64,000 nucleotides of DNA from Fragilaria crotonensis (taxonomy: Eukaryota; Bacillariophyta; Fragilariophyceae; Fragilariales; Fragilariaceae), in the NCBI GenBank assembly GCA_022925895.1, contig JAKSYS010000235.1:17732-81731 (forward strand), written 5' to 3'. Made by a program: the position numbers and the translations under genes. Positions within the stretch are counted from its first letter, which is position 1. The number at the start of each line of letters is the position of its first letter. Below, one piece after another: positions 55,106 through 64,000 of the stretch. The notes beneath the pieces are model-generated. The model was not told where the DNA came from. It did not search any database and worked only from the letters and a program-made list of their open reading frames with translations.

Positions 55106-55985
55106 GCAAACTCTGGACTCGCTCCTAAAGATCTCAGACAATTTACTCCGACAATAGATGGCGTGGTTCGGAATGCATCTCTTAGAGGAAGATGTTGCTC
55201 CCGGCCACGAGGTTGGACCATTTCTAGTTCATGCCGAACCCCTCACGACCTCCTCATTTCATCTGAATGACATGTGCTAGATTAACCAAGCTTATGAGAG
55301 GATCGCGTTCGGGTGCAGCCATTGTTCAGTACCCATGCAATGCACGAGTTATGGCTGCCAAATCCAAAGACCTGGCTACTAACGATGTTCCTGTCAATAA
55401 ATTCCGAAAGGGTCGTCTCTGCTTCCCCCGATTTTTTTCAAAATAGCAAATCTTATGAAGGGTGTACATTGCAATAGGGTGAGATGATGTACCATTTTGA
55501 TGATCTAGGCCTAGGACAACCTTTGGAAAATCTGACTTTTCCGCGTATTAATTGCTCCAGAGGTTAATGTACATACATTGATGTTTTGTGCTGTTTCACC
55601 ATGTTTTCAACTCTGATCCTGGAGTAGTCACTTATTTTTACATCACAATTGCAGGACAAAGATTTATCCTGATTTACCAACTCCTCCAGCCACCCACAAG
55701 TACTGGTACTTGACTTCTGCTCTTACGCTATACTACGGTACTGTATCTGGTATGCGTAGAATAATGAAGAATACAGTTCTCATTTATTTATATATGTGTA
55801 TCCATACGCCCACCGTACAAGTGGTATCATACCACTCCGAAAGCGTTAGACTATACTGGGCGGGTAATGTGCTCGAACAGCGACTGTAATTCCGCGTACC
55901 AGTACCTCTTAGTTCTACTACCAGGTACCGTACACCGTACACCGTATACGTATTGTGGAAGGAAACGGACTTGTTCAGTTTTCTG
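55106..55985. other. Intergenic region upstream of the GT90 gene
   Basis: No gene is seen. 55,690-55,950 is dense in GTAC and TACCGTAC-type motifs (for instance GGTACCGTACACCGTACACC at 55,924), directly upstream of the GT90 start. Confidence 0.5.
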
Positions 55986-57772
55986 ATGTCAACCAAGATG
56001 AGAATGAGAGTCCTGAACAACGCGCTGAGCAACTCTCCAATTGTGAAGGTAGATCCTGCAAGTAGCTCTGAACTATCTGAGACTCTCATCAGCATCGAAC
56101 ATAAAATTCATACTCCACAGCGAAGCCCAACGCCAGCGCAGGGGTCCAAAGCAATCATGTCTGAAGCCAATGACGACATTGCCGCCTCTGCCGTTAGTTG
56201 TTCTGTTGATGTCAGCATCACAAAAGAACATCCTGAAGATGACCATCATCGACCCATCAGATATGGTAAGTGGTGCTACCGACCACGACGGCCGACAAGG
56301 ATTCTGAGTAGACGACAATTTTGGATCCTCGCCATTCTTCTCGTCCTAATTGGTCTTCGATGTTTCTCATTGGTGTGGTGGGCCCTAAAGTACACACCAA
56401 CCATCGCGACAAGCACTGAGTGGAAATCCTTTTCACACGACTATCATCAAAGATTCGGTAGATCACCACCGCTGGAACTTCAGCAATGGTTGGCATACGC
56501 GAAACGTCATAAATGTGAAACAAGAAAATACTACGACAGTATTGACCGACAATTGAAGGTCTTTCGAACCGATCCGAACAAAACTCTTCAATTCTCGTTG
56601 GATGACATGGTCGACGAGGCATCTACTTACACGAATGGATATGTGGTGTTTTATTTGAACGAGAACAAAATTACAATTGAAAAGATGCAAGATATCGATT
56701 CCGCTCTCGACTATGCTGGCCGACCTTGGTGGTTGGCTAAAGTTGAGCGCTATTACAAGGAGTGGGCGCTGCGCTGGTTGTTACAGCCAGTTGTTGATCA
56801 TCAGCCACCCATTTCGACGAAATTTGTTTGGAACATTATGGATGAACCAGCCGCCGACCCAAAGTTTCCTATTTTTTCGGCATGCACACCCCGGGACGAT
56901 TGGGATAATTTTGACATTACCGCGAACAACCAAACGCATGCGAGTCAGGGACAGAAGAGTTTGCGAGAAAGTGAGGCCTCAGTGGCAGAAACCAAAGTCC
57001 GAGATTTGCTAATCCCTTATCACTTTAGTATTGGGTCCATCGGCACTAAGGGTGGAGACGGCAATCTACTCTGGTCACTTGTTCGGAGTATGACCAGCAG
57101 CCACCGACCTTGGCGAGATCGAGAAAATGCCATTACATGGCGTGGCTCCACGACAGGTGCATGGGAAACTGGTCCTCGATTTCATCTTGTCAATATGGAC
57201 GTTGATGGCATGAGTAATCCCGAGGTTTGGAAGCGGAAGAATGTGAGTACTGTGCTGCCTGACTTTGCATTTGTCAAGGTAATTCAAAAGCAAGGCAAGG
57301 TGCTGGATCCTAAGTATCGCACAGGGGATCATATGTCCTACAAAGAGATGCAAAATTTCAAGTATGTGCTTGATGTGGACGGAAACAGTGAGTGTGCTAA
57401 TGATCCTGTGTTGTTGGTGCTACTCAATTCCATTTTTTTGTTTGATCACTAACACTGTCAACAACATCCGCACACGTAGCATTTTCCGAGCGATTTCCCA
57501 AATTGTTGAAGTCTGGGACCCTGGTTTTCAAGACCACGAACTTTCTTGAATGGTTTAGTGAACGGGTGGAACCCTGGGTCCACTATGTTCCTGTGAAGTA
57601 TGACTTGAGTGATTTGCCCGACAAAGTGGCATGGGCGGATGCGCATCCGAATCTTGCGGAAGAAATAGTGGAAAATGCTCAACGGGTAGGGGAGCAATGT
57701 TTGCGCCCACAAGATCAAAGGTGCTATGTTTATCGATTGTTGTTGGAATACCAGACTCTATTCCATGTCTAG
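55986..57772 (+). CDS. GT90/CAP10-like glycosyltransferase, spliced, type II membrane protein
   Basis: Two exons, 55,986-57,387 and 57,480-57,772, about 564 residues. Intron of 92 nt: GTGAGT at 57,388, CTAAC branch-like motif near 57,449, TAG at 57,479. Splicing restores the conserved run VLDVDGN-TFSERFPKLLKSG. I start at ATG 55,986. A ~110-residue charged cytosolic tail precedes one membrane anchor (FWILAILLVLIGLRCFSLVW, about 112-132), and the rest would be lumenal. CAP10/Rumi features: ITWRGSTTGAWETGPR, NFKYVLDVDGN, LKSGTLVFK and the YVPVKYDLSDL tail. Relatives (POGLUT1, xylosyltransferases of fungal capsule) transfer glucose or xylose from UDP-sugars to proteins or glycans in ER/Golgi; the acceptor here is unknown. 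Confidence 0.87.
57388..57479 (+). other. Spliceosomal intron of the GT90 gene
   Basis: 92 nt, GTGAGT...CACACGTAG, with CACTAAC upstream of the acceptor. Removing it joins the two halves of the CAP10 signature in frame; without it the frame stops at 57,452. Confidence 0.85.
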
Positions 57773-59036
57773 TCAAGTGGCGGGAATATGGCAAACCTCC
57801 GCGCTTGAAGTTGTAAAGGTGTGACCTGAGAAGATTTTCTGTCCCCCTCCAGACGACGGACCGACTGCTCAGGAGATGAAGCATGGACTCTCCCGCGCCT
57901 TCTTCGCCACCCTTTGCGAGCGTTGTTCGTACAGTACATCACACTGGCTACTATTTGCAACCCCCTTTTGGCGTTTGACGATGATTTTGTGAGGGGCCGT
58001 CTGGGACCTTGTAGTGCCCTCATTGTCAGGTGCTTCTCTCCGTGGCGAGAGACAGTCTCCGTGAGGTTCCCTGACATCGCATCATTTGTGACTGAGACAA
58101 CGAACGAATCGAGTGAAGGTCATTTCATAGCATATCATTGCAAGTAGCGCTGTAGACCTCCGATTGTCATCCTAAACAGAGTCTTTCCTGGACACACCCC
58201 GCCAGGGTTTCGGTACTCGAGGCCGACATCACCCCCGAATCGTCAAACTTAAACATAATCCCAGGGTTTGAGCATGGCAAGAAGCCATTCGTACTGACAA
58301 TTAAGGAATCAACGAGGACTGTGGCAAAGCGCGGCGTGAAGGTGTATTGAACAACAAGTAGCACATTTTTTCTGACGACAGCTGCCACAGCTAGGGCGGC
58401 ATGACCTTGTTGTAGTAGACTACTCTGGAGCAAGTTCGGAACGATTCATCGCTTAGGCAAAATGCACCGTTTCCTAAAGAAACCGTCGCAGCTCAAATCA
58501 ATGACAGCCGGAGGGGACGAACGAACATCACGCTGATGTGCCAAACACTCCGGCGTTAGATCTGACTGCCAACCAAACGCTTGTGATTTTTTCCGCGTCT
58601 ATTCCAAGTGCTCTCCCTCCTCTAAAAGAAGAACACTCCTTATTCCGCAGCAGCGTTTTTGAATTTTAAGATCGAGGATGGCGTTGATACTCACTGATTG
58701 TAGACAAAACGTAGGAAGAGACTTCGTTATTCAAGGAAGGTACACGGTATGTACTCTGTTCTTCTACTTATGAATACTAGAAAGCGATTAAGGATTGACG
58801 ATGCGCGTCACACAATTTGCACTTTCCTAATTCGGAGCGCTTTGTCGCACCGACTTCACTTCATGAACTTCGGAATCCAATTCCGGTTCGGGATCCGACG
58901 ACTTGGACAGATACCTGGCATCCATCTCGAGTCGTGCAACGCTTATGCAGCATCAAGGCAACACGTCGAATTTCGGATCATGTTTGAATCGTTGCTGCTG
59001 ACAGCTGGTAGACCTTTTTGCAGTCTTTTGGTGTGT
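57773..59036. other. Convergent intergenic region
   Basis: Lies between the 3' ends of the GT90 and GT32 genes. Only short frames without recognisable domains. A plus-strand frame from 58,749 runs into the antisense of the GT32 gene and is not credible. Confidence 0.5.
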
Positions 59037-60249
59037 CTAAAAGAAATCGAAAAAAGCACCAAGGCGCCCTTTCGCAGGTTTGTTTCCGTACTTTTTCGTG
59101 ATGATATCGAAACAGCTTTTGCCTGTATGAACCATAGTTTCCCTGTAGTGTATCATCTCGTTTGCCTCGTATCGTTTGGCCTTGTCTGGAAGTGCAAATT
59201 CCGTAACAATACTACTGGCTGTAAAGTTTGTTCCATGCCTCCGAAGAGTGTGTCCACCCATGCCATGGAACGTGAAATCGGTGCCTTTGATCTGACGAAA
59301 TTGAATTTGTTTAGGATCATGGTTTCGTATAAACATCTCCAAAGCCTTCTCAAGCGCATCTGGACCTAGCAAATCGAAGTGGTGAGTGAACAATTCAATG
59401 TTTTATGATCCGACAAGCCAATCATGATCTTACCAGTTGTCACCGCTGGACAGTAGAAGCCTGTGTCTGGTATGAACAGTAGTTCATATAGAGCTTGCTG
59501 CAAGGTGAGAAATGGAATTGGATGTCGTGGCATCGATGCCATGAAGTGAAACGATGGGCGGCTCACTAGATCTGCTACTGTATACATTTCATCATCCTTT
59601 CGAATAGTAACTCTTGGTTGAAATGACACTGGCTTGGTATCAGATCCGCATAGATCCCTCCATATTCATAAAGTAACAAAAGACGCCACAAATCGGTCTT
59701 GACTACAGGCTTGGTGATGCAGTGCTCCCATACCAATCGTAAATGTGGAAATTCCTCGTATGCGTCTGAAAGAATCAATCGTTCAATCGCTGCATCATCG
59801 TGAAAAAAGTAAGGAACGCCGAGAGCTTTCCATGCAAGGGAGAGGTTATAAACGTCTTCGGTCACACATCGACTCTTGAACGTTTGGTGAATGACAAGTG
59901 GTATCGTGTGATGTGATGAAAAGTTGGTCCCAGGACTGTTGAATATTGGTTTCGTGTTGGGCGGACAAGAGATTTCACTTTGCTTATGCGCTGCGGTAAG
60001 CTCATCTAGGTGGATTTGTTTTCGTCCGCCTGTGGTTTGCCTCGAACCCAATCTACCGCCATGTCCACCCACACCGTCATTCTGGACCGGCAATACTGCA
60101 TGCATATTGGGTGCTACGAATGGTTCCGAAATGCGAAGGGACAACTGGAATTCAAGGCGAAGTAGCGACAGAAGCACCACCCCTCCCATCACAACAATCA
60201 CATTCCTTCCTCGCATGATTGACGGTCGATGTCGACGTTTACCTGTCAT
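59037..60249 (-). CDS. GT32/OCH1-like glycosyltransferase, spliced (one-base loss at the DXD motif)
   Basis: Exons on the minus strand: 60,249-59,434 and 59,365-59,037, about 381 residues. I start at ATG 60,249 (MTGKRRHRPSIMRGRN), followed by a signal anchor (VIVVMGGVVLLSLLRLEF), so the enzyme is a type II Golgi-type protein. Core motifs: IPLVIHQTFKS, KTDLWRLLLLYEYGGIYADL, then DTKPVSFQPRVT. The last two join only if one G missing near 59,640-59,643 is allowed; there the frame breaks exactly at the metal-binding DXD motif. Intron 59,366-59,433 (68 nt, GTAAGA...GCTAG on the minus strand) joins CPAVTTG to PDALEKALEMF. The family transfers mannose or other sugars from nucleotide sugars; specificity is unknown. 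The frame break may be an assembly error, because everything else is intact. Confidence 0.82.
59366..59433 (-). other. Spliceosomal intron of the GT32 gene
   Basis: 68 nt, minus-strand GTAAGATCATG...TTTGCTAG. Removing it extends the protein in frame into the conserved C-terminal part (FHGMGGHTLRRHGTN); retaining it leads to a stop within 25 codons. Confidence 0.75.
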
Positions 60250-60519
60250 ACGTCTCAACTATCATTAAATAATGAACTTTACTGCGCTGAAAAGCTGAGA
60301 AGTCTATAGCGGAATACCGGAGTATAATAGATGTCGATACACGGCTTTGATATGACAAAATTGACACCACCAGGTACGAAGGAGAAATGAAACAGATCGG
60401 CTTTCGACGGTTCGCGGTCGGCGTCGAGCGCAGAGCAAGTTCTGGATTGTGAATCAGTAAGATTTTTAGCTATTATCGTATCGGTCAAAACCGTCATTTG
60501 CCACATTGTCGAGTTGGAG

Positions 60520-60555
60520 GTATGGCGTACGGCGTATGGCGTATGGCGTATGGCT
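60520..60555. repeat. Tandem repeat of a ~7-10-bp GTATGGC unit
   Basis: TATGGCGTACGGCGTATGGC followed by further GTATGGC units. It lies about 270 bp upstream of the GT32 start codon. Confidence 0.85.
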
Positions 60556-60890
60556 CTATTTCTGGGCCATCCACTACCATGCACACGTACATACAAAGTG
60601 TGCGCACACACTCCATGCTGTATCATAGTATCATACATCATACATCATACATATCCTCCTTTCACATTCTGCGTACATACGATAAATATAATTGTATACC
60701 AGCATAATCCTCAGTTTTCCAAGTAGTCCCGGATTTTCTCGTCTGATGACAGTTTTCGGTTTTCGTGCGATGGAATGGTGCATTGTTTGATATTTGAGTC
60801 ACACCTGCCACAGCCCACAGCAAGTCACAAGAGTGGCGCGTGGTACATTGTACAGTACCTGGTACTCCGAGTAGAACAAGGTACCAGTAC

Positions 60891-60939
60891 CCGGAGTCCG
60901 GGCCCAGAGTCCGGAGTCCGGAGTCCGGAGTCCGGAGTA
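60891..60939. repeat. Tandem 7-bp repeat CCGGAGT
   Basis: One unit at 60,891-60,897, an interrupted unit, then four exact units at 60,911-60,938. The repeat is bounded on both sides by AGTAC motifs. Confidence 0.9.
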
Positions 60940-61197
60940 CAGTACTTGTAGTTAACAGTAAACCACTCTTTACTGTTGCACCCGGTACAGTACAGGTACT
61001 CTACCGTAGTACGGACAAAATGTACAACAGTAGCAGAGAGTAAATATAAACTCGAGATCTATTTTATCGTACTGCCGCGGGGTGTCCAGATAACAGACAC
61101 TCGACCCTGTACTAATAATGAGGAGTCTGGAACACTAGACTACCTGTCTACCTGTACCACTTTTATTATTACATTTCCGCCAATATACCACAATAGT

Positions 61198-62493
61198 CTA
61201 GTTTTTAGTGCAGGCAATGTTTCCTCGTCCAGTATTGCCCTGCCAAACATTGGATCCACAGTTGGTCGACATGTCGCTCAAATCAAACGAAGTACTATTT
61301 GCTGCGCGGTTGTTGGTCAAGCGATTGTTCTGAGCACCCACATCGGCTTGGATACCTGTCTTGCAGAAGGTGACCTTATTTCCAGTCACCTTATTGAGGT
61401 CTGATCCTTGGATCCGAATTCCTGTAGCTCCGCATTTCCTGATATTGTTATTGTTGATGGTGGAACGAAGGCTTGAAGAAGCAAGCACGATCCCATTCCT
61501 GGCACTATTGACAATAGAATTGCCGGTCACGACCATTCCTTGTCCCGTAGTGAGTAGGATACCGTCGACACGAGATCCACTAATTCGGTTTCCTGTGATG
61601 ATGTTATCGCCAGCTGCAACAAAGATTGAGGTGTCGGAAGTGGAGAAGAACCTGTTATAAGCAATTGTGGTTTGGACCACATTAACGGATAAACCGTAAG
61701 CGCCGCAGCGACGAACCGTGTTATTCCTGAAAACAGTTCCGCCACTGCTACCGAACGCGGATGTTCCACGCATACAGTTACTTCTCGTACTGTCCTCAAC
61801 GATATTGTTGATCGCAGATCCGTTCTCACCAGCGATGGAAATACCTTCACTATTACGTTGTCCCGCAGCGTAACTGTCCTTCACTTGATTGAATGGTCCG
61901 TACGTAGAGATTCCATGCTGGGCATTGCCCTTGGCTGTCACTTGGATGAGTGTGTTGTTCTCTCCGGTGACAGCGACACCGTCGTCGTCGTTGTTGTTGG
62001 AAGTCACATACTGAAGTCTGTTGTTGTTACCACCGATACTCACACCGGCGTTGACATGATTCTTGGCGGTCACACGGATGAGCTTGTTCCTATTGCCGTT
62101 CAATAAAAATCCAGAAGAATGCGCCGTGGCGACTATATTTCTGATGACAGTTCGTCCTACAGTTCCGGGCCCCCCGACACCAAAGAAGCATTCTGTTACA
62201 ACGCCGTTCTGAATCGTGGCACCGTTACCAAAGATGGCGACGCAGTAAGTGAAGGGGGCGGTTGTCTTACTGCAGGAAACTGTATGTCCGTTGAGATCTA
62301 GGGTGGCCGGTCCCGTCACAGTCAAGGCGGCTTGGGAGCTTAACTTCGAGCAATCGCAGGCCAGATCAGCGGAGAGAACGGTGTTGGAGGTGATTTTATC
62401 TCCGCAGCTGACGGCCAATGCTGTGTCAACAAGGGCCAGCGCGAGGATGAGTCCAAGAACGTATTTGAGACGAAGAGAGAGTGATCGTGCCAT
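61198..62493 (-). CDS. Secreted right-handed parallel beta-helix protein
   Basis: 431 codons from ATG 62,493. Residues 1-27 form a clear signal peptide (basic start, then YVLGLILALALVDTALA). The mature protein opens with VSCGDKITSNTVLSADLACDC and TLDLNGHTVSC, the usual entry of NosD/pectate-lyase-like helices. From about residue 90 it is built of ~22-residue coils rich in N, G, V and I, such as NGVVTECFFGVGG, NRNKLIRVTAKNH, NNNRLQYVTSNNN and GNSIVNSARNGIVL. Such proteins are polysaccharide lyases, C5-epimerases or non-catalytic wall and adhesive proteins. I see no diagnostic catalytic residues. About ten cysteines suggest disulfides. No membrane anchor or GPI signal at the end (GNIACTKN). No intron needed. 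Confidence 0.85.
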   Translation of the reverse strand: MARSLSLRLKYVLGLILALALVDTALAVSCGDKITSNTVLSADLACDCSKLSSQAALTVTGPATLDLNGHTVSCSKTTAPFTYCVAIFGNGATIQNGVVTECFFGVGGPGTVGRTVIRNIVATAHSSGFLLNGNRNKLIRVTAKNHVNAGVSIGGNNNRLQYVTSNNNDDDGVAVTGENNTLIQVTAKGNAQHGISTYGPFNQVKDSYAAGQRNSEGISIAGENGSAINNIVEDSTRSNCMRGTSAFGSSGGTVFRNNTVRRCGAYGLSVNVVQTTIAYNRFFSTSDTSIFVAAGDNIITGNRISGSRVDGILLTTGQGMVVTGNSIVNSARNGIVLASSSLRSTINNNNIRKCGATGIRIQGSDLNKVTGNKVTFCKTGIQADVGAQNNRLTNNRAANSTSFDLSDMSTNCGSNVWQGNTGRGNIACTKN

Positions 62494-63090
62494 GATTTGT
62501 GGGTCTGATTCAACCGGTAGTAATGAATGCGCAGCAAAGTTGACGAGGCTTCGCGTTCAAGTTGGGTGATGTGTTTTGTTACTTCGGAGTATAAATCTAT
62601 CTACGGAGGATTTGAGATCTGAAAGCTTGCGCCGAGTACTACTAGTCGTATGTACGAGGTTGATTGTACTGGTACCCCGGCAGTTTTATATGCATGTATT
62701 GCTACGTCAAATGTGCAGAACACGTGTTCTCATCGAATTTTCGTAGGATTGGCCGGTGAATCACGTCAACTTATTCCACGGTTTTACACGCTCGCAATAC
62801 CAGGGACTCAAGGTTCTATTTGTTCAGTGATCGCTATGTACATGAATTCACTTCTCTTTTTTGTGATTGTGGGATTTACTTAGCCCTTATTCCTCGATAC
62901 TGACTCTCATTCCCTTCTCCCCCTCGTTGCGTGGGTCTATGCATTTAAATAAAGGACGCGTAGGATGGTACTGGAGTATAAATTTACATGTCATGTCGAC
63001 ATAGAAGATTATGCTTCGCATACCGTTATGAGCATTTTTCCGGGCGTTTGATCTGCCATTTGGAGTTCTGCTGGTCAACATCGTGTATGT
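62494..63090. other. Region upstream of the beta-helix gene
   Basis: Presumed promoter of the minus-strand beta-helix gene (62,494 onward). No gene is seen; frames stay below 80 codons. Confidence 0.5.
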
Positions 63091-63999
63091 ACAGGCCACT
63101 TCAAATGTGGCGCACGCCACAAATACCGCAAATAAGCTATTTGTGGCGCCACCAGAAAGTTAATAGCGGCTAAAAGCGGTCACTGTTAAATTACACCTTA
63201 TCTTCTTGTCTAAAGCTGAGTAAAAACCCTTGATACACCTATGCAGTAAAAGGTCATGGATTGCAGTCTTGTGAGCTGTTTAGGCATACAATTGCCTTTG
63301 AGAGAAAAGTCATCCGTGAGGACGAGCCCCACAGCATCCAACAATTGTCCTTCTCTCATTTGACAACAGAGAAGTCATTTTGACAGTTCTGGATGTTCAT
63401 GGGAGCACAGTTGCTAGTTCTCTACAGAAGGCCTTCAAGGGCTTGAACCTTTCAAGAGCATACTGACCTAACCTTGTTTGAAAGTGGTTTTTGCATTGTT
63501 GCACAGGACAAGGAACTGGTTAAAATCAGGTCACACTTGTATGCTGAGCACAGATCTAGCTAGTTCAATCAGCTTGACATGCTGCAGGCTCCAGCCGCAG
63601 GCTGACAATTGATTGAATTGAAGTTGGTCAAAATTAGCGAATGCTGACCCGCGCAGTTTCACAAGCTGGTGTTGGCTGTCGCTTTGTGTTAGCACCACCA
63701 ATCCTCGCTTCACACCAACCAAAATGTGAACAAATTGACAGGCGGGAAAAAATGAAGCCTCTGTAATTGTGCTAGCTCAGATACTGTGAGGCTGCATGCA
63801 AGAATGACATGGCCTTTATTGAATGCTGCCATTCGTTTTGGGCCATTGTCTTCGAATTCTATGGGAAATATGTACGCATATAAATACGACATAGAAGAGA
63901 TTCTACGTAAAAATTGCTCTTATTTGTGGCGTCACCAGAAAGTTAATTGCGGTTTAATTGTGGTTTTCTTTCCCAAACGCCACATTTGAAGTGGCCTGT
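63091..63999. mobile_element. Non-autonomous terminal-inverted-repeat element
   Basis: About 909 bp bounded by perfect 22-bp inverted repeats (63,091-63,112, ACAGGCCACTTC...; and 63,978-63,999). Inside the ends, a second block with TTTGTGGCG(C/T)CACCAGAAAG (near 63,139 and 63,924) occurs in direct orientation, followed by AGTTAAT(A/T)GCGG. There is no transposase frame. The target duplication cannot be judged because the window ends one base after the right repeat. Confidence 0.75.
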
Positions 64000-64000
64000 G

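Larger units (their letters stand above)
60250..61197. promoter_or_regulatory. Repeat- and GTAC-rich intergenic region
   Basis: Upstream of the GT32 gene and downstream of the beta-helix gene. It contains the TATGGCG repeat (60,520-60,555), a CATACAT cluster (60,627-60,652) and the CCGGAGT repeat (60,891-60,939). I count about thirteen GTAC tetramers at 60,840-61,030. No gene is seen. Confidence 0.5.

Noticed and set aside
58749-59369. Plus-strand frame of 206 codons
   Set aside because: Its second half is antisense to the conserved last exon of the GT32 gene.
1-64000. tRNA or rRNA genes, CRISPR arrays, bacterial operon signals
   Set aside because: None recognised by eye. Short tandem repeats present are simple satellites without spacers. 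A covariance-model scan would be needed to exclude tRNAs.

Overview
The window looks like nuclear DNA of a diatom or close stramenopile. The reasons are: Ty1/copia relics of the diatom CoDi type; a low-complexity SANT-like protein of a family I know from diatoms; short spliceosomal introns (68 and 92 nt) in ER/Golgi-type eukaryotic genes; and TGACGTCA elements like those in diatom CO2/cAMP-responsive promoters. There are no operons, no CRISPR array and no recognisable tRNA or rRNA. This is inference from gene content; the species is not named.

Layout. 1-4,500 is a decayed copia element. 4,501-10,510 is AT-rich and gene-empty. 10,581-18,737 (copy A) and 20,940-33,536 (copy B) are a large direct segmental duplication carrying a family-4-like glycosyltransferase gene. 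Copy A also carries a transplanted 2.44-kb piece of the neighbouring CPBP-protease/PGAP1 gene pair, whose complete source lies at 34,164-37,060. Copy B was later hit by a ~1.05-kb insertion, a solo LTR (23,321-23,701) and a complete Ty3/gypsy element (24,507-29,759), all absent from A. 37,476-49,221 is an unusually long (11.7-kb) copia element with ~1.2% diverged LTRs and about 5.5 kb of unexplained coding-like sequence between the LTR start codon and gag. 50,276-62,493 is ordinary gene space: a SANT-like protein, an ankyrin protein, a double methyltransferase-fold protein, a GT90/CAP10 glycosyltransferase, a GT32/OCH1-like glycosyltransferase and a secreted beta-helix protein. A terminal-inverted-repeat element fills 63,091-63,999.

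Functional theme. Excluding transposons, most recognisable genes act in the secretory pathway: three kinds of glycosyltransferase, a GPI inositol-deacylase, an intramembrane CPBP protease and a secreted beta-helix protein. Whether this is a functional neighbourhood or chance is untested.

Caution. Single- or two-base frameshifts occur in nearly every long reading frame, including apparently functional single-copy genes and a gypsy element whose LTRs show no substitutions. Residual assembly indels are a serious alternative to real pseudogenisation, so 'pseudogene' labels resting on one indel are provisional.
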